Origin: Cellulophaga algicola DSM 14237 | GTDB taxonomy: Bacteria > Bacteroidota > Bacteroidia > Flavobacteriales > Flavobacteriaceae | DNA length: 64,000 nucleotides | Assembly: GCF_000186265.1 (NCBI RefSeq) | Contig: NC_014934.1 | Span: 2,170,001 to 2,234,000 of the forward strand | Reading direction: 5' to 3' | In this document: piece after piece, positions 35,243 to 44,509 of the stretch | Numbering within the stretch: the stretch's first letter is position 1 | How the letters are laid out: each line of letters begins with the position of its first letter | The notes under the pieces: generated by a model | The model's database searches: none | The model's input: the letters and a program-made list of their open reading frames with translations, nothing else | What the model was told of the DNA's origin: nothing | Position numbers and translations under genes: made by a program

Positions 35243-36226
35243 TTAGGCATATAATTTTGTTAGTCTAAACAAGAAAAACTTAACATCTCTTACGCCTCTA
35301 AACATCGTCCTGAACTCTTTAATTTTAGCATTAAAGGATTCCGCGGAAGCATTGGTGCTCCTGTTATTAAAATAGTTCAAAATTGGTTTGTAATGCATTT
35401 GTATAGACCTTGCAATGGTGTTGAACGACTTAAAATTTGAGTTTTCTACTTCGTTATACCACTGTGCCAATTTTAGTCTTGCTACATCCTTATTCGTATT
35501 ATTTTCATAGATATAGCTTAATGCTTGGGCCAACTTATAGGCTTTTTCAATAGTTGGGTAAAGTCGAAACAATATTTCCGCTCTTTCTATTTGTCCTGCA
35601 GTCCATTTGGTCTTTGGTTTAAATAATACATATCGACTTCTGGCCAGCAACTGTCTATGGGTATCTCCGTTAGCGAGAATTTCTGGTCTATGTGTTTTTT
35701 CTGTTTTTCGAGCTTCTTCAATGGCTTTGTTTTCTATTTCTATAACTTCCCATCTTAATCGGATACGTTCTTCTTGGACTGCTTCTGAGGCTAATTTTTG
35801 AACATGGAATCTATCGGTCACGATCTCTGTTCTGGGGAAACATTTTTTAGCGATCAAATTCATATTTCCAGCCATATCGACAGTAACTTCTTTGACTATA
35901 TTTCGTCTTTCCACAGGGATTTTATTAAGCACACTGATGACGTCATCCGCTTTGGTTCCCTTGACAATGGCCACTATGCTACCTTTCTTTCCGTTAGCGC
36001 CTTTATTGGTTAGAATCGTGTAGAGTTCACCGTTGGACAAAGAGGTTTCATCTAAACTTAAATAGTAACCTAAATTTTTTCCAAAGAGCAACCACTTTTG
36101 TGAATGTTCCTTTTGGGGCCAATCCTTGAAGTCGCTAAGATGGTTTTTGTAGTGATACTGTAGGGCTTTGCCATTAATTTTATAATAGTCGCCAAACCGT
36201 TTAGCGCTTACGGCATGATTGTCAAG
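35243..36226 (-). CDS. ISAon1-family transposase (ISL3, DDE type)
   Basis: The frame encodes SAKRFGDYYKINGKALQYHY, LSLDETSLSNGELYTILTNK (first catalytic Asp in the SLDETS motif), VTVDMAGNMNLIAKKCFP (second Asp), TDRFHVQKLA and the C-terminal STNASAESFNAKIKEFR (Glu), all ISL3/DDE features. No ATG exists near its beginning; a TTG at 36091 is the first ordinary start codon, but homology clearly begins upstream, near 36200. The frame opens just where the N-region ORF ends, one base forward, so a +1 frameshift fusion is possible. Confidence 0.87.
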   Translation of the reverse strand, partial: LDNHAVSAKRFGDYYKINGKALQYHYKNHLSDFKDWPQKEHSQKWLLFGKNLGYYLSLDETSLSNGELYTILTNKGANGKKGSIVAIVKGTKADDVISVLNKIPVERRNIVKEVTVDMAGNMNLIAKKCFPRTEIVTDRFHVQKLASEAVQEERIRLRWEVIEIENKAIEEARKTEKTHRPEILANGDTHRQLLARSRYVLFKPKTKWTAGQIERAEILFRLYPTIEKAYKLAQALSYIYENNTNKDVARLKLAQWYNEVENSNFKSFNTIARSIQMHYKPILNYFNNRSTNASAESFNAKIKEFRTMFRGVRDVKFFLFRLTKLYA

Positions 36227-36563
36227 CGATACCTTTTAAAAAAGAGGCAAATTCGCTGGTTATCCGAGTGCCTTTAGCTATTAAACCCCAATCTCTTTTT
36301 ATAATTTTTCCCGTATCCATAAGAGTCCAGCGCCTACGCTTTATATGGAGCAGTACCGATTTACCTCTTAGAGGGAAGTCCTCAACTGTTATCTCCGGTA
36401 AGAAGCCTTTGGAATGGGCTAATTCTGTTTGGTGCTCTTTGGGTAGCACGTTCTTTTCTTCTAAGTAAAAATGAACCTTACCTTCTGATGATTGATGGCT
36501 TACAATTTCAAAGTAATCCAATACGCCTTCCGGCAACAAATACCGCACTAATTCTATATCCAA
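36222..36563 (-). CDS. ISAon1-family transposase N-region protein
   Basis: This 113-aa ORF (MDIELVRYLLPEGVLDYFEIV...GKSVLLHIKRRRWT...) matches the small upstream ORF of ISAon1 elements, which probably contributes end recognition. It ends with GCT TGA C at 36227-36221. The transposase frame continues +1 from there, and UGA-C is a weak stop context, so the two may be joined by recoding. Its start lies about 57 bp inside the right end. Confidence 0.8.
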   Translation of the reverse strand: MDIELVRYLLPEGVLDYFEIVSHQSSEGKVHFYLEEKNVLPKEHQTELAHSKGFLPEITVEDFPLRGKSVLLHIKRRRWTLMDTGKIIKRDWGLIAKGTRITSEFASFLKGIA

Positions 36564-36581
36564 AATCTAAACACTTTTTTG

Positions 36582-38621
36582 TCAAAGATAAAGTTTCTCC
36601 CCAAGTTTTACGTTTGACCCGCTTTCTGCCCAAATGCTTCCATTATTTTTTTCTATCATTTCTTTACATAATACAAGTCCTAAGCCTGTTCCTTTTTCAT
36701 TATTTGTGCCGTAGGTAGAAAATGTCTCTTTGGTGCTGAAAATCTTATGTAAAGCCTCTTCAGTTAGTCCTACGCCGGTATCTTTTATGTAGAACTCCCA
36801 GTGATTTTGTTTGTCTGTGGCGCCAAATGTAATTTTCCCATGCTCTGGCGTAAATTTTAAGGCATTACTCGTTAAGTTTCGAATCACGATACTGATTTGG
36901 TTTTTCCCAGACCAAGTCAATGTACTTTCGGTAACGTTGTTTTCAAATGAAATCGATTTTTTTTCTGCCATTTTTGATAATAGCGCATTATTTTGATTGA
37001 CTAAATCGCTTATGTTCGTATGCTCTGGCTCCGTAATAATGTCATTCATTTGAGTTTGACCCCAGGAGAGCAAATTATTTAACGTAAAAGCAATACTATC
37101 TATGCTCTCTCCCATAGTAGGGGCGAGTTCAATAAATTCTGCATCGTTAATTTGCTTGTTGGTAAACAAATCAAACATAGATTTGAAAGAATTTATAGGA
37201 CCTCGTAAATCATGAGCGATTATGGCAAATAATTTTGTTTTTGTGTGATTAGAGTTCACTAAATGTTTTTCCTTATCTTGAAGTTGCCTTGTCTTTACCG
37301 TTAACTTTTTATTTAAAATATTTTGAGTCCTGTTGTTTCTTTTTAGAATATAAATAATGATAGAAAAAGTGATGATGATTAAAAGTGCTCCATAAAAATA
37401 CAAACGTTGTTTTGCCGCTTCTTTTTCATTTTCTAGGATATAGCGCTCTTTTTCTTGATCAAAGGCAAGATTGGATTTTAAGATATTCAATTCTTTTTGA
37501 TTGTTCTTTTTATTTATGGTGTCAGAAATGGCTTTAAACGCTTCTAAATACCCAAGTGCTGCCGCAGCTTGGTTCGTTTCTTTTTTTAATTCATAGAGTG
37601 TATTTAGAATATCATCGCGCTCATCTAGCAAATTTAATTCGTCACTCAAGGCTAATGCTTTTAAACCGTAGACTTCGGTATGATCATAATCCTTGAGCTT
37701 CAAATAAGTTTCTGCCATACCGCTGTATAATGATATTTTATACCTTTTCTGTTCAATATTCTCATGTATTTTTTCACTCTTTTTGTACCAAAGTAAGGCT
37801 TCAGAAGCATTCTCCTGTTTGTAAAAAATAGTAGCTTTTAGTTCATAGGCATAGGTGATCCAATCTTGTAATTCTAATTTTTCTAAAATGGGTAGCCCTG
37901 CGTCTACCTTTTCTGTAGCTTTATCTAATTTGTTATAACCAATATAGCTCGAGGCCATGTTAATTTGGGTGACTGCAGTTAATCTTTCATTACCCGTCTT
38001 TTTATTATACTCCATCGCTTTGCTCAGAAAATAGATGCATTCCTCATAGTCATTCTGTAGGCTGTATATAACGGAGATGTTTATATTTAAAATAGCTAAG
38101 GAATCATTGTCCTTATTTTGTGTCGCAATTTCTATAGCACTTAAATATTCTTGAAGCGCTTTGGTGTATTCTTCCTTATAAATATATGCTGTAGCCAGAC
38201 TACTTTTAGAGAGTAAGATCACATCAATGTACGTATTTGCCTCAGCAATATTTTTTGCTTTACTGTAGTTTTCTATTGCAAGTTCTTTTTCACCTGTTTC
38301 AGAATAATAATTACCTAAGATAATATGCCCTTTCGCCTCTCCTATGGTAAAGTTAATTGCTTTACTAAGTTCAATAGTTTCATTTGCTAGAAAATTTAAA
38401 CTATCTAAATTGTAAAAACCATATGCCTTGCCGTAGGTATACAACGAATTGATATAAAGGGTGTCTTTTTGGTAGTCAGGTCTTAATTTGAAAGATTCTA
38501 TTTTTTGATATAGACTGTCTTTTATGGTTTTTTGACCATAAGCGGTATATAGGTTAAAAAATAGAACAAAGCATAGAGCAAGAACACTATCCCGTATTTT
38601 TATAGGTTTTATTTTTAGCAT
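36582..38621 (-). CDS. TPR-containing sensor histidine kinase, 3' end replaced by IS
   Basis: A signal peptide is followed by a long periplasmic TPR-like region (about 40-385; repeats such as ALQEYLSAIEIATQNKDNDS), one membrane helix (about 398-418), a HisKA domain (LFAIIAHDLRGPINSFKS, His about 470) and a HATPase domain with N box NLTSNALKFTP, KDTGVGLT and KGTGLGLVLC. After AES (to residue 667) the reading frame enters the insertion sequence and gains GSNVKLGEKLYL then stop, losing the native 16-residue end. The ATP-binding motifs are intact but the last core beta-strand is missing, so function is doubtful. The protein is 679 aa now and would have been 683. Confidence 0.87.
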   Translation of the reverse strand: MLKIKPIKIRDSVLALCFVLFFNLYTAYGQKTIKDSLYQKIESFKLRPDYQKDTLYINSLYTYGKAYGFYNLDSLNFLANETIELSKAINFTIGEAKGHIILGNYYSETGEKELAIENYSKAKNIAEANTYIDVILLSKSSLATAYIYKEEYTKALQEYLSAIEIATQNKDNDSLAILNINISVIYSLQNDYEECIYFLSKAMEYNKKTGNERLTAVTQINMASSYIGYNKLDKATEKVDAGLPILEKLELQDWITYAYELKATIFYKQENASEALLWYKKSEKIHENIEQKRYKISLYSGMAETYLKLKDYDHTEVYGLKALALSDELNLLDERDDILNTLYELKKETNQAAAALGYLEAFKAISDTINKKNNQKELNILKSNLAFDQEKERYILENEKEAAKQRLYFYGALLIIITFSIIIYILKRNNRTQNILNKKLTVKTRQLQDKEKHLVNSNHTKTKLFAIIAHDLRGPINSFKSMFDLFTNKQINDAEFIELAPTMGESIDSIAFTLNNLLSWGQTQMNDIITEPEHTNISDLVNQNNALLSKMAEKKSISFENNVTESTLTWSGKNQISIVIRNLTSNALKFTPEHGKITFGATDKQNHWEFYIKDTGVGLTEEALHKIFSTKETFSTYGTNNEKGTGLGLVLCKEMIEKNNGSIWAESGSNVKLGEKLYL
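36597..36620 (-). repeat. IS right terminal inverted repeat
   Basis: Read on the minus strand it begins GGGTCAAACG and ends CTTGGGGAG. It is translated as the foreign tail of the interrupted kinase. Confidence 0.8.
36621..36628. repeat. Target-site duplication, right copy
   Basis: GCTTTCTG is identical to 35202-35209 and abuts the right inverted repeat. Confidence 0.88.
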
Positions 38622-39067
38622 AAAAGTAGGTCTTTAGGCGAGTTGGGCTCACATTAAAGGACAAAGGTATCATAGGCTTTATTAGTATCTAAAGACTTGT
38701 AGCTCAATGATACGTAACAAACGTTGAGTGCACTATTAGTATCGATGGACAAGCTGATTTTTTGATGCTTTCATCGATGACGGCATCAAGTATGGATGTT
38801 TTTGTGTCTGATTATTAGGTGCTTATGTTTTTTTTGCGGTCATGTTTAAAGTAAAGGTGTTTTTAGGTTTTACCTATGAGCTATGTAAGTACTAGAGAAC
38901 TAGAACGCCCATTGTAGGATGTGGTGCTGTACATTTAGAATAGGAGTGATGCATTCTTAATTCTTTTCATTTTTTTGCTAACTGTAATAAAGGCCGCTAT
39001 GTAAATTATGGTGGGAATACATTAAATTTATACAGCACTAGTAATTAACTAATTAACAACAATTGCA
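38622..39067. promoter_or_regulatory. 446-bp intergenic region with kinase promoter and a repeated decamer
   Basis: A minus-strand TACCTTTG (38669-38662) is a good -7 element for the kinase, with a leader of about 34 nt. TATTAGTATC occurs twice in direct orientation, at 38680-38689 (overlapping the -33 region) and 38734-38743. No ORF with coding character is visible; the rest holds nothing I can identify. Confidence 0.4.
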
Positions 39068-39466
39068 ATGAAGGAGTATAGCTTAGCATATTTTTTAACA
39101 AGAATAGCAGTAGGAGTTAGTATGTTTGGTCATGGTTTGGTTCGTTTGCCTAAACTAGAAGGCTTTAAAAATCATATAGTACAAAGTTTTGAAAAATCTA
39201 TGATTCCAGAGGTTTTAGTGACGCCTTTTGCATATACATTACCAATCTTAGAATTTGTGGTAGGAGTATTACTTATCATTGGATTATTTACAAAACAGGC
39301 TTTGGTGTTAGGTTGCGCTTTAATGATCACTTTAGTGTTTGGGAGTACAATGATAGAGAATTGGGGAATAATTGATTCTCAGCTTATACACGCTCTTATA
39401 TTCACCGGTTTATTGGTTACCTTAAAATACAATTACCTTGCTGTAGATGCTAAAATGAAAAAATAA
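39068..39466 (+). CDS. DoxX-family membrane protein
   Basis: A 132-aa protein with four predicted helices and the DoxX-like pattern LTRIAVGVSMFGHGLVRLP near the start, VTPFAYTLPILEFVVGVLLIIGLFTK and ALMITLVFGSTM. DoxX proteins are small membrane proteins of ill-defined redox or stress role. It is monocistronic and lies downstream of a 446-bp non-coding stretch. Confidence 0.82.
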   Translation: MKEYSLAYFLTRIAVGVSMFGHGLVRLPKLEGFKNHIVQSFEKSMIPEVLVTPFAYTLPILEFVVGVLLIIGLFTKQALVLGCALMITLVFGSTMIENWGIIDSQLIHALIFTGLLVTLKYNYLAVDAKMKK

Positions 39467-39831
39467 AGGCCATACTTAAGAATGTAGAAAGTTCCCCCCG
39501 GATCCTCATATAAATAAGTAGGCCAATATTAGTTGTCCTATTTTAGTCTCTTCTGTACATAGAAAGAGATGCTATTATAGTTCAAGAGCAAAGTTAATTC
39601 TATAGAAATTTCTTTCCTTGCGGAAAACCGCAGTGGGGTAAGTTTTTTTTAGTTTAGGCTCTAATCATCGCCTATTTTGTCGCTAAAGAATTCATATTTA
39701 ATATATTCTTATTCGTTTTTTGAAGCTATTTAATTCTTCTACAACCAATTTACAGGGTTTTACAACATAAATAATAGATAATGGCATATCAGGATTAGTT
39801 TTGTGTGAATAATCAACCATACTAAATTAAG
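39467..39831. other. 365-bp intergenic region
   Basis: I see no gene. A short hairpin GCGG-AAAA-CCGC lies near 39619-39630, without a T run. TAGTTTTG at 39796-39803 is a convincing -7 element for the next gene. Confidence 0.4.
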
Positions 39832-40341
39832 ATGAAAAATTTATTTTTATTAGCAGCCTTTGTGTGCTTTGGAACAATGTACAGTCAACAAGGTTTAAAA
39901 TTCGGAATACAAGGAGGTTTGGCAGTTAATGAATTTGCAGATGCTACTAGCGTAATTCTTGGAGCAGATTTTGGCCATATGTGGGCCGTGAATGAAACTA
40001 TTGATTTAGGGGTAATGACGGGTTATATTCATGGTTTTGCCGAAAAATATGGCACGGAAGATGTTTTAATTGATTTACCTACTATTCAATTTTTACCAAT
40101 TGCAGCATCCTTACGTATTTGGGGGTCTAATTCTTTTTCTTTTGGCGCCGATATAGGAACTGCTTTAGGATTAAATGAAGGAAATGATGGTGGGTTTTAT
40201 TACAGACCTCAAATAGGTTTTCTCATGGGGCCGTATACAGAGTTTAATATATCGTATACGGGTATACAATTAGATGATGCTTCTTGGAATACAGTAACTA
40301 TTGGTATCGTTTATACCTTAGAATTAAAACAACCTTATTAA
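39832..40341 (+). CDS. Small outer-membrane beta-barrel protein
   Basis: A signal peptide (MKNLFLLAAFVCFGTMYSQ) precedes alternating beta-strand sequence (LKFGIQGGLAVNEF, FSFGADIGTALGLNE, YYRPQIGFLMGPYTEFNISYTG) that ends in a strand with aromatic character (WNTVTIGIVYTLEL). At 169 aa it would form a barrel of about eight strands, as in OmpA/OmpX-like porin-family proteins. No partner gene suggests its role. Confidence 0.72.
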   Translation: MKNLFLLAAFVCFGTMYSQQGLKFGIQGGLAVNEFADATSVILGADFGHMWAVNETIDLGVMTGYIHGFAEKYGTEDVLIDLPTIQFLPIAASLRIWGSNSFSFGADIGTALGLNEGNDGGFYYRPQIGFLMGPYTEFNISYTGIQLDDASWNTVTIGIVYTLELKQPY

Positions 40342-40603
40342 TCAATAAGTTCTAAAACTTAATTAAAGGGACTGAAAAACTTAAATCAGCATTGCTAACG
40401 GCATTAGATGCTAAATTCTTACTTTTAAAAGCTTATTATAGGTATTCTAACTTGTAACACTTAAATTTACTTTGTAAGAGTATTCTTTAGTGCGATTGTC
40501 GCACGATCTTATTGGTATGATAACGAAATACGTGCGCCATTTTTAAAACTTTAATACGGTTAAAAATACGTGCTATTTTTATTTTAAATTAAAATCAGTA
40601 ACC

Positions 40604-43600
40604 GTGAGCTTTAATTTTCAGAATCCTGATACAGAATTGCTAGATTTTGCACTAATTGCAGCGTCGCTGTCAAACTGTTCTGCTGCGGTAATTACTCTTA
40701 CTGATGGTAAAATTATTTATGTAAAATCAAACCATGGTAAAGCAGGTTTTGATACTTCCTTCTATTATAATATCCTATTAAATACTACAGATGAAGTCCT
40801 TTTAAAATCAAATTTAAGAATAGCAGATACTGCGAATGTTTTCGATTTCTATTTGGGAATTTCACTAAAAACAAAAGACCAAAATTCTTTCGGAGTGTTG
40901 AGTTTGTGGAATGAGACGAATGTAGAAATTAAAGAATCGCAACTAACTGCGCTAAAGGCTTTAGCGCGGCAAATTGAACAGAAGTTAATTCCAGAAAACC
41001 AATTGCAATCTTTAATAGTTACGGATCATATCTTCTATGAAAGTTGTTTAAAGAAGAGTAAAGTAGGCCTCTGGGAGCTAAATGTGAATACTTCTGAGTT
41101 TAAACTAAATGACGTAGCCATGACTATTTTAGGGTACGGTAAGAACGATTTTAAGGATTTTAGCTTTAAGACATTTCTAAAAATCATCTATAAAGATTAC
41201 GTTCAAGAATCTATTTCCTTCCTAAGTCAAATTAAAAATAAAGAAATAGACGCGTATTCACATGATTTGCGCGTACGCCATAAAAAAGGATATTGGAGTT
41301 GGACGACAATTACTGGGCAAGTTACCAAGTGGAGTGCTAATGGCGCTCCAGAGATTGTTGCGGGTACTATGTTAGATATCCATGACCTTAAAACAATGGA
41401 GTTTCAACTTAACTCAATTATTGATAATATTAGTTGTGTAGCTTTCCGACATATATTTTTCTCAGATGGGACTCAAGAAATTGTTCATATAACCAAAGGA
41501 ACCGAGAAATTATGGGGTTTAACAACTCAAGAAGTGTATGCTGATTTTGATTCAGTTTGGAATTTACTGCTGGAAGAAGAGAAAGCACGTATGAAAGCTA
41601 TTTTGGATAATTCTATTGCAACTCTGGAAAAATGGGAGGGCGAATGGAGAATTCAACATCCTGACGGTAGTATCCGTTGGCATAAAGGCCAAGGTATACC
41701 TGTCAAAAATAAAAATGGAAGTGTTAGTATTGATACGGTAATTATAGATATTACGGATCAAGTAGCTAAAAAAGAGGAGCTTAAAGTCTTAAATAAAAAA
41801 TTAAATCAGGCCCAAGAAATTGCTGGACTTGGATATTGGGAATTTGACTTAATTAAAGGAACTTCTTATTGGTCAGACAAGGTATATGATATTTTGGGCT
41901 TAGGTAAAGATTCCATACTGGAATCTTTTGAGTCTTTAAAAACTTTATTGTTTGAGGAAGATATTCCTTTATTAGAAGGAAAAAGAAAAAATTCTATTGC
42001 TACAGGGGAGGAATATATATTAGAAAATAGAGTAAAAAAACCAGATGGATCTATTATTTGGATACGACAAAAAGGACATTATATTAAGGATACTCTAGGT
42101 ACACCTATTTTTTATGAAGGGACAATTCAGGATATTACAGCTACTAAATTAATTTCTTTAAGCTTAGAGGATACTTTAAATCGGTATCATTTAGTGACAG
42201 AAGCAACGTCTGATGCTATTTGGGATTTAGACTTTGTAAAGGGTGAAATTTATTTGGGAGAGAATTATAAAAAAATGTTTGGGTATCCAACTATTGGAAA
42301 TTCAAAGGACGATTTAGCTTTTTGGGAATCTAAGATACACCCAGATGACCGCAAAAGAGTAGTACAAAGTTTTGACTCTTCTGTAAAACTGGGGGCGATA
42401 AATTGGCAGGAAGATTATAAGTTTCTAAATTCTAATAAAGAATATAGTGATGTTTCAGATAAGGCTTTTATTGTAAGGGATGAGAAAGGTATGGCATTGA
42501 GAATGGTAGGTGCTATGCAAGATGTTACAGATAGTAAGAAAGCAAAATTGGATCTTGAAGATACCATTCAGCGGTATGATTTGGTAACCAAGGCAACTTC
42601 TGATGCTATTTGGGATTTAGATTTTGTTACAGGAGAAATTTTTCGAGGAGAAAATTACAAGAAACTCTTTGGTTATTCTTCTTTTGATATGATAAATAAT
42701 AGCCTCGATTATTGGAAATCTAAGATACACCCGGAGGATCATAAACGTGTTTTAGAAAGTTTTAATTTATGTATTGAAAGTGGTGACGATAACTGGTATG
42801 AAGAATATCGTTTTGGGAATAAAGATAATAAGTATTTATCTATAATAGATAAAGCTTTTATTGTAAGAAATAGCAGTGGTAATGCCTTGAGAATGGTTGG
42901 TGCTATACAAGATGTTACTGAAAAGTTACAAGCCATTGAAGATATTAAAAGAGCCAATGAACGTTTTGAAAAAGTAGCGGAAGCTACTAATGATGGTATT
43001 TGGGATTGGGATTTAAAAAATAATGTGGTTTTTCATGGAGCGGGCTATTTTGAATTATTTGGTTATTCTAAAAGTGAGGAGAATAGCAATCCAGAAATTT
43101 GGATAGGCCGTATTCATCCAGAAGATAAGCCTAAGATTTTAGAATTAATAACTGGATTAATAGAATTAAAAACGCAAGAATATTTTAATTGTGAATACCG
43201 CTATTTAAAAAGTAATGGCGATTATGCTTTTGTTATAGATAGAGGTAGTGTAATGAAGAATGATCGTGGAGAAGTTATTCGTATTGTTGGTGCAGTACAA
43301 GATATTACAGATCAAAAAGACTATGAAGCTTCACTGCAAAAATTAAACAACCATTTAGAAAACCAAGCCGTAGAGCTTCTACGGTATAATGAAGAGTTAG
43401 AACAATTTGCGTATGTAGTATCTCATGACCTACAAGAGCCTTTACGTATGATCTCTAGCTTTTTAATATTGCTCGAGAAAAAATACAATCATGTTATTGA
43501 AGAGGAAGGGCAGAAATACATTCATTTTGCGGTAGATGGTGCGAAAAGAATGCGTCAAATAATTTTAGATCTATTAGATTTCTCAAGAGTAGGGAAATCT

Positions 43601-44065
43601 GAAGAAGAATTGATACCAGTAGATTTAAATGTGCTGCTAGAAGAGGTCTCTCAAATTTTTCAGCAAGAAACCCTAGAAAAAGAAGCTACCATAATTATTC
43701 CTACGCTTCCTACAATTAATAGTTATAGTTTACTTGTACAGCAACTTTTTCAAAATCTAATAGGAAATGCTTTAAAATACCAAAAAGAAGGTGCTAAACC
43801 TGTTGTTGAAGTTACTTATGAGGAGTTAGCTAGCCATCATAAATTTTCCGTATCAGATAACGGAATAGGGATAGATTCTGAGTATTTTGATAAAATATTC
43901 GTTATATTTCAGCGTTTACATGGTAGGAACCAATACAATGGTACTGGTATTGGTTTGGCATTAGTAAAAAAAATTATTGAAAACTTAAAAGGTAAAATTT
44001 GGTTGGAGAGTGAAAAAGGCACTGGGACAACATTTTATTTTACTATTAGTAAAGAAGAAAATTAA
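40604..44065 (+). CDS. Multi-PAS sensor histidine kinase
   Basis: The start is GTG at 40604. Residues 1-130 look like a GAF domain; six PAS/PAC units follow at about 145-258, 265-390, 398-510, 527-645, 657-775 and 787-905, then HisKA (QFAYVVSHDLQEPLRMISS, His about 940) and HATPase_c (NLIGNALKYQK, SDNGIGID, NGTGIGLALVKK). No membrane helix or signal is visible, so it senses in the cytoplasm. PAS 4 and 5 share long identical stretches (ATSDAIWDLDFV; KAFIVR), a recent internal duplication. The protein is 1153 aa, 12 nt from the following response regulator gene. Confidence 0.9.
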   Translation: MSFNFQNPDTELLDFALIAASLSNCSAAVITLTDGKIIYVKSNHGKAGFDTSFYYNILLNTTDEVLLKSNLRIADTANVFDFYLGISLKTKDQNSFGVLSLWNETNVEIKESQLTALKALARQIEQKLIPENQLQSLIVTDHIFYESCLKKSKVGLWELNVNTSEFKLNDVAMTILGYGKNDFKDFSFKTFLKIIYKDYVQESISFLSQIKNKEIDAYSHDLRVRHKKGYWSWTTITGQVTKWSANGAPEIVAGTMLDIHDLKTMEFQLNSIIDNISCVAFRHIFFSDGTQEIVHITKGTEKLWGLTTQEVYADFDSVWNLLLEEEKARMKAILDNSIATLEKWEGEWRIQHPDGSIRWHKGQGIPVKNKNGSVSIDTVIIDITDQVAKKEELKVLNKKLNQAQEIAGLGYWEFDLIKGTSYWSDKVYDILGLGKDSILESFESLKTLLFEEDIPLLEGKRKNSIATGEEYILENRVKKPDGSIIWIRQKGHYIKDTLGTPIFYEGTIQDITATKLISLSLEDTLNRYHLVTEATSDAIWDLDFVKGEIYLGENYKKMFGYPTIGNSKDDLAFWESKIHPDDRKRVVQSFDSSVKLGAINWQEDYKFLNSNKEYSDVSDKAFIVRDEKGMALRMVGAMQDVTDSKKAKLDLEDTIQRYDLVTKATSDAIWDLDFVTGEIFRGENYKKLFGYSSFDMINNSLDYWKSKIHPEDHKRVLESFNLCIESGDDNWYEEYRFGNKDNKYLSIIDKAFIVRNSSGNALRMVGAIQDVTEKLQAIEDIKRANERFEKVAEATNDGIWDWDLKNNVVFHGAGYFELFGYSKSEENSNPEIWIGRIHPEDKPKILELITGLIELKTQEYFNCEYRYLKSNGDYAFVIDRGSVMKNDRGEVIRIVGAVQDITDQKDYEASLQKLNNHLENQAVELLRYNEELEQFAYVVSHDLQEPLRMISSFLILLEKKYNHVIEEEGQKYIHFAVDGAKRMRQIILDLLDFSRVGKSEEELIPVDLNVLLEEVSQIFQQETLEKEATIIIPTLPTINSYSLLVQQLFQNLIGNALKYQKEGAKPVVEVTYEELASHHKFSVSDNGIGIDSEYFDKIFVIFQRLHGRNQYNGTGIGLALVKKIIENLKGKIWLESEKGTGTTFYFTISKEEN

Positions 44066-44077
44066 CCAAACCTCTAT

Positions 44078-44500
44078 ATGAAAAGTATTACCATATTGTT
44101 AGTAGAAGATAATGAAGGCGACGTTTTATTAACTACGGAAGCACTAGAGAGTTGTAAAATAACCAACACCTTAAAAGTAGTTAACGACGGGGAAGAGGCC
44201 ATAAATTTTGTTTTCAAAAAAGGAAATTTTGTAAATGAAAAAACACCAGACCTGATTTTATTAGATGTAAATCTTCCTAAGAAAAATGGACATGAAGTAC
44301 TTCAAATTTTAAAATCAGATAGTACCTATAAGCATATTCCTATTATAATGTTGACGACATCATCTTCAGCATTAGATATTAAAAAGGCGTATTCACATTA
44401 TGTAAACTGTTACATTACTAAGCCAGTAGAGCCAACAGATTTTATGTCTGCAGTTTCGCAAATAGAAAATTTTTGGATCAATATTGTAAAATTGCCTTAA
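44078..44500 (+). CDS. Response regulator, Rcp1-like receiver
   Basis: A single receiver domain of 140 aa with ILLVEDNEGD (acidic pair), the phospho-acceptor Asp in LILLDVNLPKKNG, MLTTSS and the Lys in ITKPVEP. The spacing after the Asp (LPKKNGHEVL) matches the Rcp1 group that pairs with PAS or phytochrome kinases. No output domain. It is the likely partner of the kinase directly upstream. Confidence 0.9.
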   Translation: MKSITILLVEDNEGDVLLTTEALESCKITNTLKVVNDGEEAINFVFKKGNFVNEKTPDLILLDVNLPKKNGHEVLQILKSDSTYKHIPIIMLTTSSSALDIKKAYSHYVNCYITKPVEPTDFMSAVSQIENFWINIVKLP

Positions 44501-44509
44501 TAGTTTTTC

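Larger units (their letters stand above)
35210..36620 (-). mobile_element. Complete ISL3-family (ISAon1-type) insertion sequence, 1411 bp
   Basis: The element is bounded by GCTTTCTG duplications and by 24-bp imperfect terminal inverted repeats (35210-35233 and 36597-36620; 16 of 24 positions match, including GG-TCAA at the tips and CTTGGGGAG inside). It holds two minus-strand ORFs, an ISAon1 N-region protein and the transposase proper. It has inserted into the last codons of a histidine kinase gene. Perfect duplication indicates a fairly recent event. Confidence 0.9.

Noticed and set aside
39619-39630. GCGG-AAAA-CCGC hairpin as a terminator
   Set aside because: There is no T run and it lies about 150 nt after the DoxX stop; the stem is only 4 bp.
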